Made by a program: the position numbers and the translations under genes
Notes under the pieces: model-generated
What the model was told of the DNA's origin: nothing
What the model saw: the letters and a program-made list of their open reading frames with translations, nothing else
The model's database searches: none
Part shown: piece by piece, positions 15,600 to 24,179 of the stretch
Layout of the letters: each line of letters begins with the position of its first letter
Numbering within the stretch: position 1 is the stretch's first letter
Source of the DNA: JAAUUE01 sp943370025
Lineage (GTDB): Bacteria; Cyanobacteriota; Cyanobacteriia; Cyanobacteriales; JAAUUE01
Assembly (NCBI GenBank): GCA_943370025.1
Contig: CALRPI020000002.1
Coordinates: 1 to 64,000 of the forward strand
DNA length: 64,000 bases
Direction: 5' to 3'

Positions 15600-17182
15600 C
15601 AAATGAAGGTACAAAAGACGTAGATTCTAACCAGAGTATTTTATTGATTGGCGCAAATGGAGCCGGAAAAACACGCCTAGGTACGTGGATTGAGATAAAT
15701 TCACCACAACAGAAATTAGTACTTAGATTGTCTGCTCAAAAGTCGCTATCAATGCCTGATACAAGTACACCAACATCTATTGATCGTGCAGAAAAAGACT
15801 TATGGTTTGGTTATGCCGAGGTTCAAGAAGGACATGAGGGTACATTTAAGCATGGACACAAATGGCAGGGTAAACCAGCAATATTCATGCTAAATGATTT
15901 CCAGAAACTAATGGTTTACTTATTCTCCGAAGAAACAGAGAGTAATGCTAAGTACAAAGTACTACAAAAGAATGCATCCGCACGTATCGAGCCACCTAAA
16001 ACTAAATTGGATTTAGTTAAAGAAGTATGGGAAAGAATCCTTCCACATCGAGAGTTAATTATTGGAGGTTTGAGAATACAAACACGGGTAAAAGGATCGG
16101 AAGATAAAATATATAACTCATCAGAGATGAGTGATGGTGAACGGGTAATTTTTTATCTAATTGGACAGTGTTTAGCTGCACCTAAGGATGGAATTGTTGT
16201 AGTTGATGAACCAGAGCTTCATTTGCATAAATCAGTCCAGACTCCCTTGTGGACAGAAATTGAAAGATTGAGACAAGATTGCTTATTTGTATATTTAACA
16301 CATGATATCGATTTCGCTGCCGCTAAAGCAGGTTCAAAACGCATTTGGCTCAAGTCATTTGATGGTCAAATTTGGGATTGGGAAGAGTTACAAGAAGATA
16401 GTAATCTTCCTGAGGATTTGCTGCTAGAGGTCATTGGATCTAGAAAACCTATTGTTTTTGTCGAGGGAGAAAATGGTAAAGATGATGTGGCTCTCTATCG
16501 GGCACTTCTTCCCTCTTTTTTAGTCATACCGCGAGGTAGTTGCTCTCAAGTAATTGAGTCAGTAAAAGCTTTGAAAGCAAATACGCAGCTTCACCACTTG
16601 GAGGTCTACGGAATTATTGATCGCGATAGACGAGTTCCATTAGAAATTCAAAGATTGGAACAGAAATCAATTTTTGTACTCTCGGTTGCAGAAGTAGAAA
16701 GTCTATTCTGCGTCAAGGAAGTTCTGGAAATCGTCAGCGAACGTTTAGCTCGTAATATCCACGCTGATTTTCAGGCTGTTTCTGATGCCATATTTTCTCA
16801 TTTACGGGGTGAACTTGAAACGCAAGTTTCGCTTCAAGTTGTAAGTGAAATCAAATTTCGACTTAATGTGTTTAATGAAAAGCCAAAGGGAGCTAAAGCA
16901 CTTAAAGCTGAACTAAAGTCGCTAGTAGACAGAATAGATGTAGATGAAATCTATTCACTGAAACTTAATGAATTGAACACAGTAATCGCTGAAAAAGATT
17001 TTGAGGGTCTTCTTGCCATCTACAATTGTAAGGGTCTAGTATCAAAAGTAGCTAAAGCAATAGGTTTGAGAAACGAGGGACTACGTGAAATTGTTATTGG
17101 TCTTGCCAAAGGTGATTATCGGGAGCAGGTTTTGGCGGCAATGAAGAAATATTTTGGTAACTTCGCACAATATATGGAATAA
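15560..17182 (+). CDS. AAA ATPase-DUF4435 fusion, PARIS-like (AriA-AriB) defence candidate
   Basis: A 540-residue protein from ATG 15560; a TTG at 15530 would add 10. Walker A GANGAGKT (31-38), signature-like SSEMSDGER (187-195), Walker B IVVVDEPE (212-219) and the switch His (THDID, 248) make residues 1-270 an ABC-like AAA_15/21 ATPase. Residues 295-480 form a DUF4435 domain: PIVFVEGENGKDD (Glu302), then VYGIIDRDRR (Asp354, Asp356), the acidic set of TOPRIM nucleases. PARIS anti-phage systems consist of such an ATPase (AriA) and such a TOPRIM protein (AriB), and fused forms are known. It interrupts a doc gene, a sign of acquisition. The defence role is inference. Confidence 0.75.
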   Translation: MLEKIKYTLTLPIANEGTKDVDSNQSILLIGANGAGKTRLGTWIEINSPQQKLVLRLSAQKSLSMPDTSTPTSIDRAEKDLWFGYAEVQEGHEGTFKHGHKWQGKPAIFMLNDFQKLMVYLFSEETESNAKYKVLQKNASARIEPPKTKLDLVKEVWERILPHRELIIGGLRIQTRVKGSEDKIYNSSEMSDGERVIFYLIGQCLAAPKDGIVVVDEPELHLHKSVQTPLWTEIERLRQDCLFVYLTHDIDFAAAKAGSKRIWLKSFDGQIWDWEELQEDSNLPEDLLLEVIGSRKPIVFVEGENGKDDVALYRALLPSFLVIPRGSCSQVIESVKALKANTQLHHLEVYGIIDRDRRVPLEIQRLEQKSIFVLSVAEVESLFCVKEVLEIVSERLARNIHADFQAVSDAIFSHLRGELETQVSLQVVSEIKFRLNVFNEKPKGAKALKAELKSLVDRIDVDEIYSLKLNELNTVIAEKDFEGLLAIYNCKGLVSKVAKAIGLRNEGLREIVIGLAKGDYREQVLAAMKKYFGNFAQYME

Positions 17183-17472
17183 CCGTCATAACTAAGTTAT
17201 AAGGGTTTTAGGGCTTTTCATTAACTCCCGATCGCTACTCTCGGCTTCGTTCTGCCCGTCATGCTACTTGTGGAGTTTGTGATTATTTCCGGCTTTTACC
17301 GTAACCACTGAAGAAATCAATGTATAGAAAGAAAAGTACCTCATGGAATCTGTTGTCCAAATAAAATAACAGGTTGCAAGGTAGAGGGAAATTTAGGGCG
17401 CATAGATAAATTCATCGGCATCAATGCTTAGATAGCTCAAGCCAATTGTTTGATAATTAATGACTTAAAATC
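17183..17472. other. gap downstream of the DUF4435 gene
   Basis: 290 bp with no gene, no strong hairpin and no continuation of doc that I can see. A CCGATCGCTACTCTCGGC stretch lies near 17228. The promoter for the following large membrane protein is presumably within it. Confidence 0.3.
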
Positions 17473-20463
17473 ATGAAAAAGAGCCTTCCTGCAATTATTA
17501 ATGTAGTTTTCTGGTTATGGAATAGTTGTTTCATAATGATTTCTCTGGCTATCTTGCCCATAGGATGGGAACTGCTTATAGCCACCTTTGAAGGCTTAGT
17601 TCCTTTCGATTTATTCCTTACTATTTGCTATTTGGTAGTAATTCCCGCTGCTTGTGTTCTCTTAGCAGCAATGAAGCTGACCAATCAACCCCAGAAATTA
17701 CTTTATCTATTTTATGGAGTTGAAGCTCCTTTGGTTCTTCTCTGCTTGTTGCGGCTATTTTTGATGCGGGAATTAACCGCCGCCAGTTTGATGATTATGA
17801 CGACAATCTCGATCGCCATCATTGCCTTTGCCTACTACCTTTTCTATGGTTCCCTCGCTACAGAAAACCTTCAGGCTTCAGAACCCAAAACCAAGGATGT
17901 AGTGATAGTTGGCAGTGCGAAGTTTCGCAGGGAACCTTTAGCTTGGTTGCAATTGAGCGCCCATTCTTTAATGGTTTTAGTCGGTATCTATGCAGCGGTC
18001 ATCCTATTATTTTATGCCCTACCTTTGGGATGGATTTCCCTCACAGCTTTCTTTAGCTTCACTTGGCTCAGTGATTTTTTAAGTTTAGTTGGGTCTGTAA
18101 TTACTAGTATCTATAACGATGTTTTAGCGGGTGGTTTGTGGAAGCTGATTACTCATGGCTATTCTGCCATCATGGTTGTTGTGTATCTTGCAATGGCTAT
18201 TACTTTATTAGTATTTTCGGCAACTTTGTTTGTGGTCATGCCTTCAGTGTATGGGTTTATGTATATCCACATAGGTCGATCGGGCTGGCAAGATTTCATC
18301 AAAGGCTATGGCAGAAACAAAGCCCGAATTGGGGCGATCGCTACCCTCTCAGCTTGGTTAGTAATCTTCCTAGCTCTGCAACAGCAACCCCAATTAAAAG
18401 CTTTTAGTCTTCTAGAAAAACCGAATATCAATAATAGTGATCGCCAAGAATTGGTCAAGCAAACTGATACCATCCGCAAAGGTTTATTGAATAGCTATCT
18501 TTCTTCCTATCGTTATTTGAGCACACAGGAAAATAATCATATTGCGGTCATGTATCGAGATGTGTTCCACCTGCCGGAAGAGGTGAACTCTTTGCTGCAA
18601 GTTGCCTACAATCAATTAATGACTACATTCCTCTACCAAGGTGATCGTACTGATATTGATAAGGCGGAAAAACTCTATGGACAATTCTTTGATAGCAATA
18701 TTCAAAAAGCCGAAGTCCCCACTATTAGCAAATCAGTGGAAGCTACTTGGAACCGGGGAGAGGCAAAGGCAGGGCTATTGAATGTGAATCAACAAAAGGT
18801 TTGGCTGAAAAAGCAGACCGTGAATATTAAAGAGCAGGGAGATTGGGCAGAGGTAGAACTTTATGAAATGTATGAAAACCAAACCCCCAATCTTCAGGAA
18901 GTGTTTTATTCTTTCTCCTTGCCAGAAAGTGCGGTAGTCACGGGATTGTGGTTAGGGGATACGGACGATCGCGCTAAGCGCTTTGTCTATCAAGTTTCTC
19001 CCCGTGGTGCTGCCCAACAGATCTATAACGAACAGGTTCAAGAGCAGGTAGACCCGGCTCTGCTAGAACAGGTCGGCACTCGTCAGTATCGTCTCCGAGC
19101 ATTTCCCATCCCCGCCAAGAGTCTCCGCCGTGACCTCAACCTAAGCAATCCCAATACCCCTCCCTCGCCTACCCACATGCACCTATGGCTGACCTATCGG
19201 GTAATGCAACAACCCCAAGGCTGGGCGATGCCAGATTTGGGGGAAAAACGGAATATCTATTGGAATGGGGCAAGCGATCGGACTATCAATGGCAAAGCTA
19301 GCTCTGGGGATGATTGGTTTCCGGGATTTGTGGCGGCAACTAAGCCCATCAGCCCCCAAGCCCATCGGGTAGAATTTACCAATGGCGAGGTGGTGGAAGC
19401 CAAACCCTTCGCTGCTCAAGATTATGTCCTGCCCCAGAAACAACGCTTTGCGGTGATTATCGATACTTCCCGGAGCATGGATCAGCAACGCCAAGCCTTA
19501 AGTAAAAATTGGGATTGGCTCAAGGGGGCGATCGCAAAAAACAACGAAATTCACCTCTACCTCACCGGGACTTGGGGCGCAGAACCCCGGCGGATTGCCG
19601 ATCTCCAGAACTTTGATCTGAAGCAGTTAAGCTATTTTGGCTCTCTACAATTCCCCCAAATGCTCCAGCAGTTTAGCCAACTCCAAGGAGATACGATCTA
19701 CGATGCGGTGCTACTACTCACCGATGACGGCAGCTACGATCTGGCAAAGGATGCCGTCACCCTGCCGACCATGAAAGCTCCTCTGTGGATGGTGCATCTA
19801 GCCGGGCTGCCCCCAGCCTACGATGATGTCACCCTGAAGGCAATCCAAGAAAGCGGCGGCGGTGTGAGTACCGATGCCCAAGAAGTAATGCAGCGCTTAG
19901 CTACTAGTGCTACGTTGGGCAAATCCTTAGTAAGTTTGGTTGATGGTTACGGCTGGTATCGTTGGCGTAGCCTCTCCTTTAGAGAATCGACTAATGCCCC
20001 TAATCCATCAACCGCCCCTAGTCCTACTGCTAGTAATCCTGCTAGTAATCAACCCATAGCGGTGAAGGGCGGCAAGGATAGCCAAGATTTTGCGCCTCTG
20101 GCAGTTCGCCAGTTAGCCTTAGCCCTGAGTCAGGAAACTAAGGGTCAGGATATTAAGGGCAAGGAGTTATTAGCCAAGCTGGATGGGCTTCATGCCCTTG
20201 CCAAGCAGTATGGCATCGTGACTCCCTACTCTTCGATGATTGTCTTGGTCAACGATCAGCAACGGGAAGCACTCAAGAGAGCTGAGGCAGCAGGCGATCG
20301 CTTCGATCGAGAAGTAGAAACCGGCTCCGAATCCTTAACTAAACCCAGCGATCCCTTTTCGGTTCCCGCTGTTCCAGCACCACCGCTCCTGATCTTTTTC
20401 TCGATGGGAGCAGTGGGGGTGATCTTCTGGTATCGATCGAATCTAATGAGAAACTTGCGTTAA
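17473..20463 (+). CDS. TIGR02921-type PEP-CTERM integral membrane protein (VIT and VWA domains)
   Basis: A 996-residue protein. Residues 1-310 contain about seven hydrophobic segments. Residues about 440-570 look like a VIT domain (AEVELYEMYENQTPNLQEVF, then LRAFPIPAK). Residues about 655-790 form a VWA domain with an intact MIDAS DTSRS (FAVIIDTSRSMDQQ). The C-terminus has VPAVPAPPLL, a hydrophobic helix and Arg-rich end, a PEP-CTERM-like sorting signal. This architecture matches the cyanobacterial TIGR02921 family, of unknown function. It is likely in the plasma membrane with the VWA domain outside the bilayer. It stands alone as a transcription unit with a hairpin after it. Confidence 0.75.
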   Translation: MKKSLPAIINVVFWLWNSCFIMISLAILPIGWELLIATFEGLVPFDLFLTICYLVVIPAACVLLAAMKLTNQPQKLLYLFYGVEAPLVLLCLLRLFLMRELTAASLMIMTTISIAIIAFAYYLFYGSLATENLQASEPKTKDVVIVGSAKFRREPLAWLQLSAHSLMVLVGIYAAVILLFYALPLGWISLTAFFSFTWLSDFLSLVGSVITSIYNDVLAGGLWKLITHGYSAIMVVVYLAMAITLLVFSATLFVVMPSVYGFMYIHIGRSGWQDFIKGYGRNKARIGAIATLSAWLVIFLALQQQPQLKAFSLLEKPNINNSDRQELVKQTDTIRKGLLNSYLSSYRYLSTQENNHIAVMYRDVFHLPEEVNSLLQVAYNQLMTTFLYQGDRTDIDKAEKLYGQFFDSNIQKAEVPTISKSVEATWNRGEAKAGLLNVNQQKVWLKKQTVNIKEQGDWAEVELYEMYENQTPNLQEVFYSFSLPESAVVTGLWLGDTDDRAKRFVYQVSPRGAAQQIYNEQVQEQVDPALLEQVGTRQYRLRAFPIPAKSLRRDLNLSNPNTPPSPTHMHLWLTYRVMQQPQGWAMPDLGEKRNIYWNGASDRTINGKASSGDDWFPGFVAATKPISPQAHRVEFTNGEVVEAKPFAAQDYVLPQKQRFAVIIDTSRSMDQQRQALSKNWDWLKGAIAKNNEIHLYLTGTWGAEPRRIADLQNFDLKQLSYFGSLQFPQMLQQFSQLQGDTIYDAVLLLTDDGSYDLAKDAVTLPTMKAPLWMVHLAGLPPAYDDVTLKAIQESGGGVSTDAQEVMQRLATSATLGKSLVSLVDGYGWYRWRSLSFRESTNAPNPSTAPSPTASNPASNQPIAVKGGKDSQDFAPLAVRQLALALSQETKGQDIKGKELLAKLDGLHALAKQYGIVTPYSSMIVLVNDQQREALKRAEAAGDRFDREVETGSESLTKPSDPFSVPAVPAPPLLIFFSMGAVGVIFWYRSNLMRNLR

Positions 20464-20466
20464 GAG

Positions 20467-20531
20467 AAAAGTCGGGAATCTTTTTGAAACTCTGATTCTC
20501 ACTGGAGATTTGGTTTAGATTCCTGACTTTT
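20467..20531. terminator. hairpin between convergent genes
   Basis: AAAAGTCGGGAATCT pairs with AGATTCCTGACTTTT (14 of 15 positions) with a 35-base spacer, ending in TTTT. It lies after the TIGR02921 gene and before the convergent acetyltransferase gene, so it can serve both. Confidence 0.6.
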
Positions 20532-20580
20532 GAGACCCATAATGCAAAGTTTAGACAACCGCTACTTTGCTTTGATATTT

Positions 20581-21021
20581 TTATAACGGTAGAGAATAGT
20601 GATAAAAATCCTGATCCTTTTTATAGCCCAAAGATTCATACAGAGATTGAGCCATAGTATTCGTTACTTGAGTTGATAAGGCGATGCGAATTGCTCCTGT
20701 TTCTCTGGCGAAATTTTCGGCTGATTTCATCAGGGCATGGGCAACTCCCCGCCGACGATAGATTTCCTCTACAAATAAGTCATTTAATATCCAGATCGGC
20801 TGCATCGATACCGAGGAAAAGCTAGGGTAAAGCTGAGTAAAACCCATGATATGTTCCTGATCGCGAGCTACAAAGATAGTAGAGTCATGTTTCTGGAAAC
20901 GTGCTTCCAGAAAATTTCTTGCAGAGGCAATATCTGAAGACTGGTGGTAGAAAATCCGATATCGATCGAATAACTTGGATACTTCTTCTAGATGCTCAGA
21001 ACTAGCTAAAAAAACTTCCAT
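20581..21021 (-). CDS. GNAT family N-acetyltransferase
   Basis: A 146-residue protein. The acetyl-CoA-binding motif is at about residues 88-105 (LFVEEIYRRRGVAHALMKSA, containing RRRGVA). It is followed by IRIALSTQVTNTMAQSLYES and LGYKKDQDFYHY, the usual GNAT motif B. Its substrate is unknown; the family includes protein, aminoglycoside and polyamine acetylases. It is a single gene on the minus strand with a palindromic repeat upstream. Length is standard. Confidence 0.88.
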   Translation of the reverse strand: MEVFLASSEHLEEVSKLFDRYRIFYHQSSDIASARNFLEARFQKHDSTIFVARDQEHIMGFTQLYPSFSSVSMQPIWILNDLFVEEIYRRRGVAHALMKSAENFARETGAIRIALSTQVTNTMAQSLYESLGYKKDQDFYHYSLPL

Positions 21022-21082
21022 AACCTCTACCTTTGAAAACTTTTGATAACAGTTAATTGTTTACCGATCACTGATTTAGCCA

Positions 21083-21161
21083 GTAGGATGCGTTAGGCAT
21101 TAGCCGTAACGCATCAGAATTAGGGAAAGATGCGTTACGGCTGTCGCCTAACACATCCTAC
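21083..21161. repeat. GTAGGATGCGTTAGGC / GCCTAACACATCCTAC inverted repeat (family G)
   Basis: The arms GTAGGATGCGTTAGGCATTA and GCCGTAACGCATC pair with GATGCGTTACGGC and GCCTAACACATCCTAC to make a long imperfect stem. Repeats of the 'GTAGGATGCGTTA...TAACGCATC' type are common in cyanobacterial intergenic DNA. It lies between purE and the acetyltransferase gene and may end the purE transcript. Confidence 0.75.
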
Positions 21162-21192
21162 GTTGAAGATATCAAATAGTTTCTATAACTGT

Positions 21193-21708
21193 TTACTGAT
21201 TTAAATATTCAGCGTAACCCAATCGATCGAGCTTTTCTTGCTTGGTGAGTACCATCTCTTTTAATTGCTCTCGGTATTGTTGCACTTTTAGCAAGATTTC
21301 TGAATCGTGAGTTCCCAAAATTTGTAATGCCAACAATCCCGCATTGGTGGCATTGCCGATCGCTACCGTTGCCACCGGAATCCCCGCAGGCATCTGGACA
21401 ATAGAATACAGAGAATCCACACCCTGCAAATGCCGACTGGCAACCGGCACACCAATTACGGGCAGAGGAGTCAGCGCTGCCACCATCCCCGGTAAATGGG
21501 CGGCTCCCCCGGCTCCGGCGATAATTACTTTAATTCCCCTCGTATGGGCATTCTGGGCGAAATCCACCATCCGTTCCGGTGTTCGGTGGGCAGAGATAAT
21601 TGCCACTTCTGGAGTGATCCCAAATTCCTCACAAATAGCGATCGCTCCCTTCATAGTAGGCAGGTCAGAATCACTGCCCATGATGATACTAATTAAAAAT
21701 TTATTCAT
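21193..21708 (-). CDS. purE: 5-(carboxyamino)imidazole ribonucleotide mutase PurE
   Basis: The protein is 171 residues from ATG 21708, which overlaps the stop of the upstream permease gene as ATGA; a longer frame to 21783 lies inside that gene and is rejected. Motifs: IIMGSDSDLPTM at the N-terminus, ISAHRTPERM and GAGGAAHLPGMVAALTPLPV, all part of the class I PurE active site. It converts N5-CAIR to CAIR in purine synthesis. The translational coupling to an EcfT-like gene is unusual as far as function goes. Confidence 0.95.
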   Translation of the reverse strand: MNKFLISIIMGSDSDLPTMKGAIAICEEFGITPEVAIISAHRTPERMVDFAQNAHTRGIKVIIAGAGGAAHLPGMVAALTPLPVIGVPVASRHLQGVDSLYSIVQMPAGIPVATVAIGNATNAGLLALQILGTHDSEILLKVQQYREQLKEMVLTKQEKLDRLGYAEYLNQ

Positions 21709-22586
21709 ATTGCCAAATTCCCATATACAAAGCGGAGACCCCAAAACATAATTAACCCCGCTCCTGCCAACCAATCCCACCACCGTAGTTGAAACTTATG
21801 CCACTGGACTTGATGCTGATCTGGGGAAGTGAAGCCCCGCACCGTCATGGCACTGGCAATTTGCGCCGATCGCAACAATAAATTTTCCAATAATCTTTCC
21901 GCCACCAATAGCCAAATTTGTAAGCTCTTTTTCACTCCTAATTTCTTCCAGTTAATTGCCCTAGTCGCCACCGATCGCACTAGATTTTGCACCTCTTCTA
22001 GAACTAGGGGAATAAACCGCAACGACAAGGTTAAAGTCAGGGCAATCTCTGTCACAGGCAATCGCAAGCGGCGTAGGGGATGGAGTAATTCCTCGATCGC
22101 TGCCGTGATTTCTTCCGGCGCAGTAGTTAAGAGAAATAAATTGGTACTGTAGACCACTGTAAAAAATAAAGTACTAACCCGCAGAGCCAGATCCAAGGTG
22201 CGGCGGGTAATAGTCAAAACTCCCACTTTAGCTACGACATAACTATAAGCCGTAGGTTGGGCTAAAGTTAGGGGCGAAGCTGGCAAGCGGGGCTGGTGGC
22301 TCACAGCTAAACCCTCTGGAGAAATACTGACCAAAAGAAAGGCAAAGCAAGCAATTAGCAATAACCAACCCATTTGCTGCTTCCATACTCGCAGCGGAAT
22401 TTTTGCCGTGATGGTGAGAATAATTAAAAAAACTACTATGACCAGTCGCCAGATTGGGTCTGCCAAAATCGGTGCTGCCAGAAAACTCATTAACCAAGCC
22501 AACTTGACCCGAGAATCTAAGTGGTGTAACCAAGTTATTGGCTGTTCTAAATAGAGTCCGAGGGGGAGCGATCGTAGTAAATCCAT
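21705..22586 (-). CDS. energy-coupling factor transporter transmembrane protein (EcfT/CbiQ type)
   Basis: A 293-residue protein with about five to six hydrophobic segments. N-terminal LHHLDSRVKLAWLMSFL is the EcfT opening ('LHxLDPRxKL'). The cytoplasmic coupling region contains SVATRAINWK and LRSAQIASAMTVRGF, corresponding to the Ala-Arg-Gly coupling helices. It would join two ATPases and a vitamin- or metal-binding S component in the plasma membrane. No ecfA or S-component gene is adjacent, so the substrate is unknown. It shares a 4 bp overlap with purE and starts just after two tRNA genes. Confidence 0.85.
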   Translation of the reverse strand: MDLLRSLPLGLYLEQPITWLHHLDSRVKLAWLMSFLAAPILADPIWRLVIVVFLIILTITAKIPLRVWKQQMGWLLLIACFAFLLVSISPEGLAVSHQPRLPASPLTLAQPTAYSYVVAKVGVLTITRRTLDLALRVSTLFFTVVYSTNLFLLTTAPEEITAAIEELLHPLRRLRLPVTEIALTLTLSLRFIPLVLEEVQNLVRSVATRAINWKKLGVKKSLQIWLLVAERLLENLLLRSAQIASAMTVRGFTSPDQHQVQWHKFQLRWWDWLAGAGLIMFWGLRFVYGNLAI

Positions 22587-22607
22587 AGGTTACGAAACTA
22601 ACTAAAA

Positions 22608-22679
22608 AGCGGGTGATGGGACTCGAACCCACGACGTTCACCTTGGGAAGGTGACATTCTACCACTGAATTACACCCGC
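22608..22679 (-). tRNA. tRNA-Gly (CCC)
   Basis: A 72-base cloverleaf on the minus strand. The acceptor stem is GCGGGTG/CACCCGC, the anticodon stem TCACC/GGTGA with loop TTCCCAA, giving anticodon CCC, and the T arm is GTGGGTTCGAGTCCCA-like. CCA is not encoded. It is adjacent to tRNA-Ala (11 bp away), probably one transcript. Confidence 0.92.
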
Positions 22680-22690
22680 AGAAAGGGAAA

Positions 22691-22763
22691 TGGAGCTATG
22701 CGGATTCGAACCGCAGACCCCTACAATGCCATTGTAGTGCTCTACCAACTGAGCTATAACCCC
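22691..22763 (-). tRNA. tRNA-Ala (GGC)
   Basis: A 73-base cloverleaf on the minus strand. The acceptor stem is GGGGTTA/TAGCTCC, the D arm AGCTCAGTTGGTAGAGC, the anticodon stem CTACA/TGTAG with loop ATGGCAT, giving anticodon GGC, and the T arm GCGGTTCGAATCCGC. CCA is not encoded. Confidence 0.93.
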
Positions 22764-22870
22764 GTGTGCGTATTAAATCATAACTGATTCATTCATTCTA
22801 GTCAATATTTTCGTCAAGGCTAACACAGATGAGTTGGGAGTTGCCGATTCAGGATTTGCTTCAAGCCTGA

Positions 22871-23062
22871 TCATGCAACCTTAGTCAGGTAGCCCATGCA
22901 GTTGCCGACAATAAAATAAACTAATAGCATTGCCGCTGCGGATATGGCAACTAAGGTTCCAGCCAACATCAGAGAAAATTCCTGTTTGGATAATGCCTGT
23001 TGCATCAGGTGTAGAGACCAAGTTACTAGAGCAATTACAAAAATAAGAATTACAATCAGCAT
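22871..23062 (-). CDS. small two-helix membrane protein, unknown
   Basis: A 63-residue protein with hydrophobic segments at about residues 2-20 (LIVILIFVIALVTWSLHLM) and 32-54 (MLAGTLVAISAAAMLLVYFI). It resembles short conserved cyanobacterial membrane proteins with no assigned role. It stands alone between tRNA genes and a repeat cluster. Confidence in coding comes from the clean alternation of hydrophobic and polar stretches. Confidence 0.55.
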   Translation of the reverse strand: MLIVILIFVIALVTWSLHLMQQALSKQEFSLMLAGTLVAISAAAMLLVYFIVGNCMGYLTKVA

Positions 23063-23395
23063 AATTTACAAACCGTTACATTATCCCTATTCTACACAGT
23101 TTATTTTCTAGCTGCATCCTCAGAACGTAATTAATGTCCTGAAAAGAAGTCATCGATCGCATAAGCTAAGGTTATATAGCACTTTTCAAGTGTATGGGGT
23201 ACAAAGTTTTTATCGAGAGCCGCACGGAGCGCGGCTCTCGACAAAAGCTTTGGTTCTTTATAAAGCGCAAAGCGCTGTATGTTCCCGACACCTTATACCA
23301 TTTTGCCAAATAGTTGATACAAAGAAGACTCTGAATACCTTGCTGCGTAGGGATTTAAATTTAAAAAATGGCTTCACCATTTTTTAAATTTGGTA
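23063..23395. other. repeat-filled gap between hisF and a small membrane gene
   Basis: The 330 bp are almost wholly occupied by a family E element (23175-23280) and a family D element (23292-23399). No gene is credible here. Confidence 0.6.
23175..23280. repeat. palindromic element, family E
   Basis: TATAGCACTTTTCAAG at the left, a perfect central stem (TCGAGAGCCGC / GCGGCTCTCGA) and GCAAAGCGCTGTAT at the right. The central hairpin differs completely from other family E copies while the ends are alike. Confidence 0.6.
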
Positions 23396-23399
23396 TTAG
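23292..23399. repeat. palindromic element, family D, abutting hisF stop
   Basis: Reads CTTATACCATTTTGCCAAAT at the left and ends in the stem AAATTTAAAAAATGG / CCATTTTTTAAATTT followed by GGTATTAG. The last bases provide the TAA stop of hisF on the minus strand. A copy with the same ends and about 90 percent identity lies at 37485-37592. Confidence 0.75.
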
Positions 23400-24160
23400 C
23401 GGACTGGGATAGATTTCCCTTGCAGATAGTGTTTTATTTCTGAAACACTCAGCTCTCCATAATGCAGGAGAGAAGCTAGCAATGCCGCTTCCGCTTTCCC
23501 TTCCGTTAGGGCTTGGTGGATATGTTCACAAGTCCCGGCTCCCCCAGAAGCAATCACCGGGATCTGCACCGATTCAGCCACCCGGCGAGTCAGCTCTAGG
23601 TCATAGCCCGCCTTTGTGCCATCGGCATCCATGCTCGTGAGGAGAATTTCGCCTGCACCCCTAGCTGCCATTTCCTCCGCCCATGCCAGAGCATCTAGAC
23701 CTGTATTTTCTCTGCCGCCCCGGACGTAGACATCCCAGCCCGGATTCTGGGGGTCTGATCTGCGTCGAGCATCGATCGCCACCACAATGCACTGCGCCCC
23801 GTAGCGATCGCTGGCTCGATTAATCAGTTCCGGCTCCCGAACAGCGGCAGAATTAATACTCACCTTATCAGCCCCCGCCCTTAACAAATGTTTAATATTC
23901 TCTAAGGATTGCACACCCCCACCCACGGTCAGGGGAATAAATACCTGCTCTGCCGTGCGCTGCACCACATCCAGAATAATGCTCCGGTCTTCGTGGGTAG
24001 CGGTAATATCAAGAAATACTAGTTCATCTGCTCCAGCCTCATTGTAAACTTGAGCCAATTCCACCGGATCTCCCGCATCCCGCAAATCCACAAAATTAAC
24101 GCCCTTAACCACCCGACCAGCCTTCACATCCAAACAAGGTAAAATACGTTTTGCTAACAT
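23396..24160 (-). CDS. hisF: imidazole glycerol phosphate synthase cyclase subunit HisF
   Basis: A 254-residue TIM-barrel protein. It begins MLAKRILPCLDVKAGRVVKG with catalytic Asp11. Also visible are the phosphate-binding GGVQS, the DKVSINSAAV block, VVAIDARRR (second catalytic Asp), TSMDADGTKAGYD and IPVIASGGAGTCEH. It makes IGP and AICAR from PRFAR with ammonia from HisH. Length is standard. It is not clustered with other his genes, as usual in cyanobacteria. Its stop codon is supplied by the adjoining family D repeat. Confidence 0.96.
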   Translation of the reverse strand: MLAKRILPCLDVKAGRVVKGVNFVDLRDAGDPVELAQVYNEAGADELVFLDITATHEDRSIILDVVQRTAEQVFIPLTVGGGVQSLENIKHLLRAGADKVSINSAAVREPELINRASDRYGAQCIVVAIDARRRSDPQNPGWDVYVRGGRENTGLDALAWAEEMAARGAGEILLTSMDADGTKAGYDLELTRRVAESVQIPVIASGGAGTCEHIHQALTEGKAEAALLASLLHYGELSVSEIKHYLQGKSIPVR

Positions 24161-24179
24161 TTATCAAAAAATTGGGTTT

